NCBI GenBank assembly: GCA_022315425.1
Contig: JAIUPT010000008.1
Coordinates: 248,001-312,000, forward strand
Origin: Pseudevernia furfuracea
Lineage: Eukaryota > Ascomycota > Lecanoromycetes > Lecanorales > Parmeliaceae
Length of the DNA stretch: 64,000 bases
Direction: 5' to 3'
This document shows, piece after piece, positions 22,783 to 34,399 of this stretch (positions are counted from its first letter, which is position 1; the number at the start of each line of letters is the position of its first letter). The notes under the pieces are model-generated. The model had not been told where the DNA came from, made no database searches, and worked only from the letters and a program-made list of their open reading frames with translations. Position numbers and translations under genes: made by a program.

Positions 22783-24596
22783 TCTGAAGAATAGTGACTG
22801 AGCCAACAGGCATTACCTCGCAGCCAGAAGAAAGAAGTCTCTCTATCACTACAAAGGACCGTTAGGAAACCAAGTCCCTCGCTCACAATACATAGCTTTA
22901 GCGCCTGCCCGGCTCCGTCGTGTTCCTCTAAGCAGGAAGCTTGTAGGGCCACACAGCCAGTGCCCATTCGGACTGGCACCGCAAAAGGCAAATCCACCAA
23001 CGGTCAATTGACGATTGCTCGGCCTTGGAATGATGTTGCAGGGACGTAAGAAAGAGGTCCCTACGATATTGCATGACTTCGCTTTCCATTACCGAAAAGA
23101 AGCCCATGATACTACATAATGCTAACTATACTAAACAGGTTTTGCATGTTGGCGCAATCACACGGCAGCAGGTATCTTCACTTAGCATGCAAAGCGTCCA
23201 GAAATTTTGATCTGCATACTGTTTATCGTATGCGTAAGATGGTGCTAATCGACCATACAGCAACTTTATCCGAATTAGAGTACCTAGGAACATGCTGGAT
23301 TCGATTCCAAGAAGTTAAAGGGCCGAACAGCAAGTAAGAGTAGCCGGTATTGTAATGAGGTAGAACGGTAGTATGTTAAAATTACAGTAAGTCCACCTAC
23401 TCGGTACAAGATACTTTATTGGAAAACATTTGAGAGAATTGTTTGTCGCCAAGGGTGTCTGTCCCCTGTACTCCGTAAGAATTTAAGAATCAGTGCCGGA
23501 AGGAGGACCGAGGCGTCCCGGTGCGTGGGGATACGCTATACTTATGTACCTAAGGTAGTCACGAACTCGCAAAAGTACTACCCACCTATCTACCTTACGG
23601 AGTTATATCTCTAGGCTAACAAGACCGCTTCGGGCTTGGGGTTGGAAGTCATCCATATCATGCAAGCTCAGGGAATGCTTCTAGAAGTACCCACGGCATT
23701 TTCCCCCTCAGCTGCAATGCTAAAGCAGTCCCGGCTATCTCCATATTGTCATCCTCCCAAATCCCAATAGGTACCACTAATCCAAGTTCAGCAGCGGAGA
23801 TGGCATCTCGGCTGTGGGATCTCTTAGTTTTACGTTATCTATTGAAAAACCACTCATAATCCGAGGGTCTGATAGGTAGTACCTAGCTCCTCTCACGGGT
23901 TACAATTCGGCGGGGGTGAGAGCCGAGCATGTGCTGCTAACCCGAGTTCCACCCCTATCGACTCGCATATACTCAGGGTGTGCCGACCCCTGCCAAAAAA
24001 AAATACACCCCTGCCGAGCTGTAAGCCCCTCATCTGAAGGGTTAGAAAGTGAGCCCTAGGTCTTGGCATTCTATACGGATACGCTCGGCTGTACGAGTGC
24101 ATTACGGGCCGTACTGTACCTTCCTCGTTCGTCAGACTTGATATGGAACACAACTTACACAACTCAATTGCTGCAATTACTCTGCATTCTCTAGCTGCAT
24201 CAGGCCGCTTTCAACCTTTCACCCTTTCAGAGCTCGCTCCATGTCGATGCAAACTTGTTCTAAATCTATCCTTAAAAACAAGGAAATAAAAATGCCGACA
24301 TGATACCAACTGCGGGGTCTTATTACTCTTTCAAGTCCAGACCTCCCAAGATGCTGAGTGCAGTTACACACCGAGGATATCAGAGTGCTGACGGCCGATT
24401 AATTACACCCCGCATATCTAAGAGCACTCCGTTTTCGGACTTGGCCTGATTGGCGCCATCGACAGCAATGAGACCGATGTAACTATTGCCTTATTAAGTC
24501 ACGTGACTCTCTTCCCCTCCGCCATGTAGTCTGTTAACTCTCGCCGTATGGAGGGGTTGATTGGTCAATTGTTGAGCTTCATTGTTGTATTCAAGA
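22783..24596. other. Divergent intergenic region upstream of the NRPS-like gene
   Basis: About 1.8 kb, AT-richer than the neighbouring genes, with no convincing gene. It should contain control elements for both the 2OG oxygenase and the NRPS-like gene. It contains TACTCCGTA (reverse complement of TACGGAGTA) at 23469-23477 and a near match TACGGAGTT at about 23595. A run of nine A residues lies near 23996. Confidence 0.55.
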
Positions 24597-27500
24597 ATGG
24601 GCTCTGTGTCAGAGGAATCGCAAGACCTCGTCTTCCATCATTGTCATTTTCCTACCGGTACGAGAAGAGCTTCTGGGAGGCTGCACCATGGATCTCAATA
24701 CGAATCAATCAGCGTTTTTGAGCATGAAGCAGTCCCTCCAAACCCTCTCTCAAACACCGAGGCTTCAGAAGGCTTACTACAAGCTGCTTGGGCACTTTTA
24801 CTGTGCAACTATACCCGGAACGAAATCGTTGTTTTCGTCGCAAAGTTTCAAACGTCCAACGCAAATGCTCATACGAACGGGGTGTGTGCAGTAAAAGCTG
24901 CTGATGCTTGGGCGGTCGAGTATCAAGCCCTCAACAAGAGCGATCCTAGGAAGATCCATCGAGTTTCCTTGGAGAGGTGCTCTTCGCGTGCTTTGAGGGA
25001 TGCTCAGATCAACACAGCGATAGACTTTTCTGGAGCTCTGTTCATGATCAATAGAGGAGAAAAGGGAAGGACAACTCAGCTGCTAGGAGATCAACATGTT
25101 GACCTCGCTGATATCGTAAGTTTTATTCCGATAGAGCTCCAGGTGAATTTCGCGAGAATGCAATGTATCTGTAGTACTACACCGCGTGTCTCAACTCTTG
25201 TATCCTACTCCGTAGAGCTCATAATGAAACCCGAACTGTTGGATCGTAACATCGGTCTTCAATACCCACAGGCTCATGGACATTTGGTGGTGCTGGCAGG
25301 GCCCAAATGTAAAGTCTCCATGTTTCCAGCTGCAACCTTACTGTTCATTCGATTGATTCCTACGGAGGATACGAGTACATATGCGCATGAGTACTTTGAA
25401 CCCATATCTGACTTGGCCTATAACAGTTCGACCTTGTACTCAATGTGGGCCCCAACTTTACCTGGGCCACCATGAGCTACAGGTGCCACACAATCTCCCA
25501 ACAGTACGCTCATTCTATTGTCACTACGTTCCAGAGAATCTTGGAAAATTTGGCAAACGCAAGGGTCCAATCAAAGCGGTCTTGTGTTGTCAGCGAAGAG
25601 AACATGCAAAAAATGGCTTCATGGAATCCTAGAGACCCTTTCGCCCAAAGGCAGGACAGTTGCATGCACCATCTCTTCGAAGCGAAGGCTCGAGCAATGC
25701 CGAACTCCGAAGCCGTTTGCGCTTGGGATGGAACTTTGACCTATCTAGACCTTGAAAATATTTCATCGAGCGTTGCCCAGCGGTTGGGTGCTCTTGGTGT
25801 AGGTCCGGGAGTTTATGTCCCCTTTGCCTACGAGAAAAGCCTTTGGACGGTCATTGCTATGTTGGGGATCTTGAAGGCTGGAGGTGCTTTCGTGCCACTA
25901 AATCCACACGACCCAGAAGCTCGACTTCAGGAAATCGTGGCAAGCACGCATGCAGAGATCGTCGTGACGATGGATAAATTCGTCTCGAAGTTCGAACGGT
26001 TAGCGAAGCATGTGATGGTTGTTTCCAGAGATACAACTTCTGCCAGTATGAGTCAGCTCAATGGGACTCATAAAGCCTGTGCTGCGCTCGTCCAGCCCAG
26101 TGATGCAATCTTGGTTTTTTTCACATCTGGATCCACTGGCCAGCCGAAGGGAATGGTTCATGATCATAGAGCTATATGCACCCACGCTCTATCCCATGGG
26201 AAGGCAATGGCCTATCACGGAGCTCGCGTCTTACAATTTGCCGCCCACACATTTGATGTTGCTATCATGGACGTTTTCACGACTTTGTTGTTCGGAGGAT
26301 GTATCTGCATACCCTCCGAGGAGGACCGGCGATGTAACATCGTGGGTGTAATAAATAGCATGAAAGTCAATCATGCTATCCTAACACCCTCTTTTGCCGG
26401 GCTCATTGAACCATCTGAGGTCCCAACGCTAAGGTTTCTGGCTATTGGAGGTGAAATACTTCCTCAAGATGTGATTCAGCGCTGGGCAAAAAAGGTATCG
26501 TTGATGCAGATCTACGGGCCCGCCGAGGCAGGTATTGTGCTTACGATGCCCATGCAAACCGGTACGCAGCCAGAATGCAACGGCTACCCACTCGAGAATT
26601 GTTCCTGCTGGCTTGTCGATCCAGACGATGCCGAAGTTCTAGTTCCGATTGGTGCTGTCGGCGAGCTAGTCGTTGCGGGACCAAGCCTGACACGCGGCTA
26701 CCTCAATAACGAAGCCAAGACGCGGTTCTCATTTCTTGATAACCCTCCGTGGGCGAAAAGTCTGGCACTGGGCCTAACACGCTTCTACAAGACCGGAGAT
26801 CTATTGAGGCTTAATACGGATTCTTTTGACGGTTCTTACGATTTCGTGGGCCGAAAAGATTCCCAGATCAAGCTCCGCGGCCAGCGTATCGAGCCAGGTG
26901 AGATAGAACATCATCTTGCTACTTTGCCGAATGTCGCTATGTCGGTGGTAACCCGGCCAGATGGAGGACCTTTCACTGGCAAGCTGGTCGCCGTCCTGCA
27001 GATGCGCAGCACGAACACTATGCACTCTCGACCTCACAAAGATTCCATTTCCATTAGTCCTGATCACTCTGTAACCGTAGAAAGTGTAAAACAACATCTT
27101 TCAAGAGTGCTGCCAACTTACATGATTCCGGCAGTGTGTCTTGTGGTCAGCAATTTGCCCTTCGTACCATCACTGAAGATTGATCGGAAAGCAGTGAATG
27201 CCTGGCTTGCGACCACGGAGCCCATGAGGAGTAACGATAGAATTACACCTACGCTTGGTGCTCTTGAGCCTAATGAGAATACAGCACATCTCTTGAGCTG
27301 CAAAGTCGCAGAGATCGTGGCCCCCAATGACATGTATATGCGGACAACTCTTGAAGGTCACGACTTTGCCCTTCAGGATACTGGGATCAATTCGATTCAG
27401 ATAATTGCGCTCTTATTGTTTGTCAGAAAACACTACTCGACCAGTGTGCCATTTGACCTGCTACTAAGCGCGAATACCACCATAGGAAAATTGGCTGCTT

Positions 27501-28801
27501 TGCTGGAGGGCCGAGACCTGGCCTCAATTATTCCGCAGCAAATTGTACCATTCGATTCCATCAGCGAGTCTCAAAGGTTGAGCGGGGACTTACTTAGGAG
27601 TATCTCATTCTGCCCCTCGAGCGACGGCTGGAAGTCCCATGGACCGGTCCAAAACGTGTTCCTCACAGGCGCAACCGGGTACCTCGGGTCTTCCATCCTG
27701 CAGCAACTCATGGCGAGACCACACGTGTGTGTGTTCGCACTCGTACGCTGTCCTGACAAGTCATCGGGCCTAGAACGCATCATGACTTCCGCCATTTCAA
27801 ACGGTTGGTGGCAGCACTCGTACGCCTCGAGGATCCATGTCTGGAAAGGCGATCTCCGGGATGTCAATCTCGGGTTAGGCGACCCTGAGCTCCAAACACT
27901 CCGTGGGGGAACTAACCCACGAGACACATGCATCCATTCCGTCATACACAACGGAGCTCGAGTGCACTACAGCTCAGACTACCAGTCCCTCAAACCCACC
28001 AACGTAACATCGACCCTCGACCTGCTGAGAATCACCGCCTCTTCTCCGAACATATCGACCTTTGTCTATGTCGGAGGCGGAGAAAAGCCCAACGCGATCC
28101 ACTCCAACTCTCGCCCCTCGGACGACTCGGCCCGGTTGAGCCTGGCGGGCGGCTACGCACAGACAAAGGTCGTCTCCGAGCGGATCGTGCAGGACTCCGC
28201 GGCCTCGGCGCCGTTCCGGTCCAAACTTCTGCGCACGGTCAAACCGGGCTACATCATGGGATCGCCCCGCGCCGGCGTGGCGAACCGGAGCGATTTCATC
28301 TGGCGCCTCCTGGCCGCGTGCATCGAGATCGGTGCGTACAATGTGGACGAAGAGCCGCATTGGCTTTTCATCGCGGACGTGGATCGCGTTGCGAGTGCCG
28401 TCGTCGAGGGGGTGTTTGAGGGCGCCGGAGGAGATGGGGAGCTACGTACCACTCACGTTGAGAGGATACTGAATGGGCTGCACTTTTGTGACATCTGGGA
28501 GATCTTGAAGGAGGAGTTCGGGTACGAGTTGAGAGGGCTGGGGCAGGAGGAGTGGATGGCGCGTTTGAGGGGTAGGGTCCTGGAGGGGCAGGAAGCTCAT
28601 ATGCTTTTTCCGTTGTTGCATGTGCTGGAAAGAGATGGTGCGTGCGTTGGCGAAAAAGCGGTGTCGGGTACGGAGGTGGACGTTACGCGGCAGGTATTCA
28701 GCAGGAACGTGAGGTATCTGATTGGAGTTGGGTTCTTTCCAAAGCCAACGGAGAGGTTAGACGAGGCACACTCCCAGATGGACCTACTGCGTGAGAGATG
28801 A
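24597..28801 (+). CDS. NRPS-like synthetase: partial C - A - T - reductase
   Basis: Single-module NRPS-like enzyme of 1,385 residues from exons 24597-25435 and 25483-28801 (phase-2 intron). Residues about 50-290 match only the C-terminal lobe of a condensation domain (LLQAAWALLLCNYTRNEIVV, EYFEPISDLAYNSSTL, then LENLANA); no HHxxxDG motif is present. The adenylation domain (about 335-845) has FFTSGSTGQPKGMVHDH (near 492), MQIYGPAEAG, YKTGDLLR, VGRKDSQIKLRGQRIEPGE and the A10 lysine in LKIDRKAV. My hand-aligned specificity code is D-V-M-L-A-G-I-I-V-K; Asp235 suggests an alpha-amino acid with a hydrophobic side chain. The carrier domain has its phosphopantetheine serine near 916 (DTGINSIQII). 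The C-terminal thioester reductase has TGATGYLGSS near 1007 and YAQTK near 1170. Expected product: aminoacyl aldehyde or alcohol. This is the core gene of the block. Confidence 0.94.
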
Positions 28802-28956
28802 CATTTGGACTGCAAAGTCAACGTCTATCAGTCTGTCTGTGTCCCGTTCTCTGACCGGATTGTTTTTTAATTCCATAGCTATTCTCCGTCTCTAGCTCTT
28901 GCGCGCATATGAATCCAAGCAGAACATGAATTGATTTGACTGATCGATACTCCTGC

Positions 28957-31272
28957 TTACCACCATCCGCACAAACAAATGACCAACCATTCGCAAGCGT
29001 TCATCCAGATCCAAAACACGGCATCGCCCGCCGCCACCCGTCCGCCCCACTCCTTCTTCGGCCTCTTCACCCCCTGCCCATCGTCCGCGACCAGATCTTT
29101 CCACTCCGGCACCGTCGGTGGCCAAATCATATACCGCAACGGCACCGCCATTTTCCAAACGCAGTCCAAAAGCTTTACCGCGGCGCCAGGGAACGGTGAC
29201 AGGATGGCGGAGGGGTCGCCGCCCTTTCCGTACATGGAGAGACGGAGGAGCAACGGCGTGGAGGCGTAGACAATGTAAAGCGCATACAGCACCATGTCGG
29301 CGCTGAAGAGGCGACGGCGGAGTGGTCGGCGGTGGAGTTGAGAGCGCTCGTTTGCGGCGGAGGTGATGGTGCCGCAGACGGCGAAGGTCGGGGTGTTGAA
29401 GCTGGCGGGTAGGAGGGACTGGATGCAACGGTGCGCCATGTCCAAGGACACGTCAGTGGGAATTCCTTTCGAGAAAGCTTACGGGCCTTGGTAGAAACAG
29501 GGGTTTGGGGGGGGGGGTTTCCGGGACGTACAGGGAGCAGCCCAGATTTCATTGCTTTGGAAGTTCAGCACGCGCGACAGTCCAATCTGGCTGTAGATAT
29601 TGTAGTGATTTAGTTTGTAAGCTATGTAAGCTACCAGGAAAGTCCTCCGCAGCCAGAGACTATTGGCTTGCTCCAATATGGAGTCGTTCGCTTGCGTGGG
29701 GTAGAGTGCTATCGGGAATAACGCCAAAGCCAAGACGTTGGTCACGGGCGCGTAGTCTCTCAGCATATACAGCATATTGACAAGGCGTTGAGACCAAGTC
29801 ATTTTTGCGGTAGTCTTTGAGCCGGGCAAGTAATACCCAAACTGCTGATGAACTTCGACTCCCGCATCGGTCTGGCAAAAAAAATCAGCATACTACACGG
29901 ATTCCTCAAGGACCAAAGGGGGGGTGTAATTTCACCCAACGCATGCGCTGCTTCAGCAGCCCTAGCAGCGATCCGGGCGCGAGTCCGAGCTGTAGATTTT
30001 CCCGTACAAAGGCAATCTTCCAGCCGGCATCACTAAGCAGGGCCGAACACATATAGTCTTCCCCCGTCTCGGCCAAAGGCCAGCCTCCAATTTCGGTCAA
30101 TGCACTTCGCCGGACAACATAGCCAGTCCCTGTACACATCGCTCCGCCGAGCCGATCATTCAAGACTTCTTGAATGGTGAAAAACATGTCAAAGTCTGCT
30201 TGCTGGCCCAAAGGGTCGTGAGCTGGGACATTGTAATATTTCTGAAGCGAAAATGAGTCGCTTTGCAATAACATGGAAGGCACGATCTGTTGCTCACCTG
30301 CGGGGGACAAGCAATTGCCAGTCCGTGGTCTAAAATGAGATGAGGAACCATCTTTCGGAGCCATGTCGAGTCTGGTATCATATCTGCATCGAGACCTGCA
30401 ATGTACTCGGAGCTTCCCAATCGATGGCTCTCGTCGATGCCATATTGTAGGTTTCCGGCTTTGAAGTAAGATCGGGCGCCAGCTGCTATTTGCCGTGACA
30501 GATAAAGTACCCGCGTCCTTTTTTGCTTGTGCAAGACCACATTCAGCTCTTCGATGGCCTGTCGGAGCCTCTCATCATGACCATCATCGAGGAGAAAGAC
30601 ACGAAAGCGGGTGCAGGGATAGTCTTGGGCCGCGGCCGCGGTGACGGTATTGACGATGACGTCGATAGGCTCGCCACAACAGGTCACCAATACATCAACG
30701 GTGGGAGATGAGTCGCCCGCCAACTGATACCTCGGACGGGCTTCGGTCTCCGCCACGCTAAAGAGAGAAAGCAAAATGCTGATAGCATACACTACCTCTT
30801 GGAACGACAAACAGAATTCTGCGACCAAAGCGAGCCACATTCTCCAGATGATATGCAGGGAGCCATTTTGGACTGAAGTCGCAAAGTTGAGTTGACAGAT
30901 GATGTAAAGCGACCAGAGGCTCCAGGCAAGGATGTTGCAGGTTTTGAATCGAAAAGGATTAGTCTCCAGGGGAACCGGAATAACTGGACACCGCTGAATG
31001 ATATATGGACCGGATCGTATCTCGGGGGGGCCTGGTGAAAGCATCATATGAAAATAAGCAACACTGTCGTGCTCCCCGGCATCCAAATTGCTGATGTCGA
31101 CCAAGTTCGCGAAAAGTTTCCAGAAGGCATTTCCACAATTCTTCTTTTCTTTCTCTGGCTTGCTAAATTTAACCGGGTAGCTGACTTCTCCGATCTCGGG
31201 TACTGAGGGGTAAGGTCCTGAAGGCACGAAGCGAGTGTCTCCGAGGCGATTCGGCGCATGCGGCTCATGCAT
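28957..31272 (-). CDS. Family 2 processive-type glycosyltransferase (probable splice lesion)
   Basis: Membrane glycosyltransferase related to fungal cellulose-synthase-like GT2 enzymes. Exons: 31272-30298, 30241-29936, 29871-29532 and about 29441-28957, roughly 700 residues. Two helices lie near 110-165. The catalytic acidic residues are FLLDDGHDE (about 230), GLDADMIPD (D295/D297) and GEDYM in exon 2. QRMRW ends exactly at W427 and continues as TDAGVEVHQQFGYYLPGS after the splice. C-terminal helices follow, including ADMVLYALYIVYAST. The exon 3-4 junction is odd. The donor (CCT|GTACGT) is strong and a CTGAC branch site precedes the expected acceptor, but the dinucleotide there (29443-29442) is GG, not AG. 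The only other in-phase acceptor makes a TGA. A G-rich run (29508-29518) lies in this intron. So either a mutated acceptor or a sequencing error. Divergently paired with the methyltransferase. Confidence 0.85.
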
Positions 31273-31447
31273 AATTCGCAGCGCTAATGTAGACTATTAA
31301 AGGTAGAGGTATCAGGCCAAGCTCGGCTTTATCCTTCGTCTGTGCACATCTTGACGGGGAAGCGGGATTTTATGGATGTGTCCAGCACTAGTGCAATCTG
31401 CCAAATGAAACCCGTTCAAGTCTTTTCTCCTTGGGATAGATACTAGG
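31273..31447. promoter_or_regulatory. Short bidirectional promoter region
   Basis: Only 175 bases separate the divergent start codons of the glycosyltransferase and the methyltransferase, so both are probably controlled from here. No specific factor site was recognised. Confidence 0.6.
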
Positions 31448-32230
31448 ATGACAGACTGCTTCTCGTCTACCACGCGTTCGATACCATTAGCCAGATCGAC
31501 GGCGGCACCCTCTCCATTGACTCAAAGCGAGCAACACGACAGCCAAGATCGCAGCAGGTTCTCTTTCCAGCATCCATGGTTCGAACTGATCCGGCCAGAG
31601 TGGGAGGAACTTACCTGCTCACTTCGAGGGAAAAAGCTACGAATATTGGAGATTGGCTCCTTCGAAGGCGCCTCCACTACTTGGATCCTCGACAACCTGA
31701 TGAACCATCCAGAGTCAACCATGACAGTCATTGACACATTCGGGGGTGGCATGGAGCACCAGAATGATCCGGACAACGCCGACGAGTACGAGCTTGCCTC
31801 CTTGGAAAGCCGCTTCCGAGCAAACATCTCGAAATGCGAACACGCAAACAAACTACGCGTAATGAAAGCCCTCAGCGACGACGCTTTGCTAGCGTTACGA
31901 CGAGAATCGTCCTATTTTGACTTCATCTACGTCGACGGCTCACACGTGGCTATCGATGTTTTGCATGATGCAGTCCTTTGCTGGCGAATGCTCGCTGTGC
32001 ACGGGACGATGGTCTTTGACGACTTCAGATGGAAGGGGTACCTGGAAGACTGTTATAACCCCCGGGTCGCCATCCTGGCATTCCTACAATGCGCGGCCCC
32101 GGAGGTGGAGACGAAGGAGACGGAGTCCCAGATGTGGGTGACCAAGGTTCCTAACAGGATTGCTGCAACGGCGAATCCTGATCCTGATTTGTACTATTGG
32201 GGTGAGAAGCGGTTTTCAGCTTCGCTGTGA
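31448..32230 (+). CDS. Class I SAM-dependent methyltransferase
   Basis: Single-exon gene, 260 residues. The Rossmann motif I is LRILEIGSFEGASTTWIL (about 66-85), followed by the acidic strand end TMTVIDTFGGG, then YFDFIYVDGSHVAIDVLHDA (motif IV region) and GTMVFDDFRWKGY. This pattern matches the Methyltransf_24-like / cephalosporin-hydroxylase-like group. These are soluble enzymes that methylate small molecules, often on oxygen. A Ser/Thr-rich N-terminal stretch of about 35 residues precedes the domain. Divergent from the glycosyltransferase and followed at 375 bases by the NmrA-like gene in the same direction. A role in tailoring the NRPS-like product is inferred from context only. Confidence 0.87.
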   Translation: MTDCFSSTTRSIPLARSTAAPSPLTQSEQHDSQDRSRFSFQHPWFELIRPEWEELTCSLRGKKLRILEIGSFEGASTTWILDNLMNHPESTMTVIDTFGGGMEHQNDPDNADEYELASLESRFRANISKCEHANKLRVMKALSDDALLALRRESSYFDFIYVDGSHVAIDVLHDAVLCWRMLAVHGTMVFDDFRWKGYLEDCYNPRVAILAFLQCAAPEVETKETESQMWVTKVPNRIAATANPDPDLYYWGEKRFSASL

Positions 32231-32605
32231 TATCCGAGGGCGGTGGTGGACCACAGTCCGACTCCACTTTGTAGCGACTCACGTCTTTCTTAGGGGAAGG
32301 CCGAAGGAATATGAGTAGAAGTGTTCTTGTCTCGGTCTCCTGCTCTGTAGCATCTATATTGCCTCCGTTGCATGCAGCTCTCTGCGTAGGAGCCAATTAT
32401 GTAGAAAACGTGTTTGGAGTATCGGTCTTTCCAGGTCTCCGTGTATGTCCCCGCATCACATCGACTCTTATAGAATGTTCTAGGCCTAGTCTGATCTGCC
32501 AAGTCCTCAGTACCTTATGCAGCCAGAGATCACTTCGAAAAGACTATATATATTTTTTTCTCTGAGACCATATGATCTCCTGCTGTCTCCTGTGTATGAG
32601 TCACG
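32231..32605. other. Intergenic, promoter of the NmrA-like gene
   Basis: No gene recognised; includes an A/T run (TATATATATTTTTTTC) near 32545. Confidence 0.5.
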
Positions 32606-33750
32606 ATGTCAGACACTCGCCAAGTCATAGCCGTCGCAGGCGTGGGCGACCTGGGGAAATACATTTGTGAAGAGCTATTGGCGTCGGATGAGTTCACCGC
32701 GATCGTGCTCTCGAGAGGGGTGAGGCGACCAAACCTCCATGATGACTTGGCTATTCCTCGAATTGAAACTCTGACATTTCCTTTGACCTAGTCAAAACAT
32801 CAATGGTGCGAAGACCGCCAAATCCCCACCTACACAACCGACTATACCACGGCCTCTGTTTTAGCTATCCTCGACACTACACGCGCCACCACACTAATCT
32901 CCTTCATCAACCTCGCAACTGCCCGCTACGTGGAGGTCCATGCTTCCCTTCTCGCCGCCTGCCAGCAATCTCTTAGTTGCAAACGTTTGATACCGTCTGA
33001 GTGGATCGGCGACAGCGAGACATTCCCCCTGAAACCCGACTTCTACGCCACCACCCGCGTGCCCTTTCGGCAAATGTTGAGAGCGCAAAACGAGGTCGAG
33101 TGGACCTTGTTCAATCCAGGATGGCTAGCTGACTATTTTTTGCCGCGGGAGAAAACTTATATCCGTCCTATACCTGACGAATTCCCTGTGGATCCAACTG
33201 GGTGGCGGTGTTGCATTAGGGGCACTGGGGATGAGATGCAGAGTTGGACCTGTGGGAGGGAGATTGGGAGGGCGGTGGTGGAGTTATGTAACGCAGAGAA
33301 ATGGGTGCGTGGAAACATGATGAGACGCTTAGCTAAGCTTTCTATTGGGAGCTATGTTAACTTTCTGGACTAGGAGAACGTCACCTATGTAGCTGGGGAA
33401 TGGGGCACTTTCAATGACGCCATCAAGGTTATGGAATTACACTATGGTGCTTTCCTGACCTTGCTCAGTAGGTTTTAGCCCTCTGTTGACCAAGTATTGC
33501 AGGCCGGCTACTACCAACTACCCATAAATCTGTGGAAGAAATCCAGCAGTCGCTCACGAGCCATGGGAATGATCAGGACGGCGACTTGGAGGCATTGGAG
33601 TTGGCACAAGTTGAAGAAATGATGATCATGAGTCACTTGGCTTGTCCCAAAGAAAAGACGATGAGGCATCGACAGAAGTATTTTGCAAAAATGCGATTTA
33701 CAGGGCTTGAGGAACTATTGAAGCATGCTGACGGCGTCGCTTTTGTTTAA
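32606..33750 (+). CDS. NmrA-like NAD(P)-binding protein (isoflavone-reductase-like)
   Basis: Atypical short-chain dehydrogenase with an N-terminal Rossmann fold. Four exons, 32606-32719, 32792-33304, 33374-33446 and 33503-33750, give 315 residues. The dinucleotide motif is VAGVGDLGKYICEELL (residues about 9-24). Other family signatures: TTLISFINLATARYVEVHASLL, CKRLIPSEWIGDSETFPLKP, EVEWTLFNPGWLADYFLP, then VTYVAGEWGTFNDAIKVME in exon 3. A TAG at 32789-32791 in the first frame is the intron acceptor, not a premature stop. Members reduce small phenolic or aldehyde substrates or act as redox sensors. Its 3' end overlaps that of the VOC gene by 53 bases on the opposite strand. Likely a reductive tailoring step if it belongs to the block. 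Confidence 0.9.
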
Positions 33751-34399
33751 GGTGACAGCTCCTATAATTGACAGTTTGAGATACATCCCATGAAGACTGC
33801 AGTGTTGCCGCTTGTGGCGGAAACCACTCATCCGGCTCTGGGTATTCCCAATCACCCGCAAATTCGATCGTTTCAAAGTACGTCCCCGTCTCTTCGCTCT
33901 CGAAAAACGCGAAATGATTATCTCCCATCCAGCTGCCTCCCTGCGCGAGCTCAAAGCCCCGCTTCTTGAATTCCTGCACCCGCTCCTCCGTAGGAAGGTT
34001 GTTGAAGTCGTATGCAATATGATCAAGTCCCTCGCCGTGTTGTTCTAGAAAATCTTGAAATATTGAGGGACCGGCGATGGGTTGGATCACTTCGTAGACG
34101 ATGCCTCTAGGCGTGATATCGGCGTAGCAAAATCGGAGGGTGAAGTCACTGGACTGACCGCGGTAGGTCTGTTTGCGCATGTTGGAAGGATCACATGTGT
34201 GGACTCGCCGTGGTCCAATGCCTAGCTTCGAGAGGCCTGTGAGGGTACGTCTGTAGTCTTTTGTTACCTAGGAGGCTTTACATCAGCAATTTTCGCATCT
34301 CAGACCGAGACGGGGGGCTCGGTAGAATGTAAGGCGTGTTATAATACAGAATTCTATCGGGTTGCCGATGAATGAGGGCGCAAGGATGGAAGCTGCCAT
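33698..34399 (-). CDS. VOC/glyoxalase-fold protein, possible donor-site lesion
   Basis: Vicinal-oxygen-chelate family protein. The second exon (34267-33698) encodes YRRTLTGLSKLGIGPRRVHTC, GIVYEVIQP, GEGLDHIAYDF and ETGTYFETIEFAGDWEYP. The His in LDHIAYDF and the Glu in FETIEF are likely metal ligands. This resembles fungal glyoxalase / methylmalonyl-CoA-epimerase-like proteins. A probable first exon (34399-34343) encodes MAASILAPSFIGNPIEFCI, which would join well to VTKDYRRTL, but the bases at the expected donor read AT instead of GT. A canonical GT three bases earlier is out of phase with that acceptor. Either another acceptor is used or the gene is inactive. The last 35 residues after EWFPP look unconserved. 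Overlaps the NmrA-like 3' end. Confidence 0.65.

Noticed and set aside
24582..24596. Longer NRPS-like start at 24582
   Set aside because: The codon there is TTG; the first ATG is 24597.
28892..29428. 178-codon minus-strand frame near the glycosyltransferase end
   Set aside because: It is an alternative frame over exon 4; the membrane-helix pattern is in the 28957-29441 frame.
32789..32791. In-frame TAG in the NmrA-like gene, first read as a premature stop
   Set aside because: It is the acceptor of a 72-base intron (32720-32791); the spliced protein is continuous.
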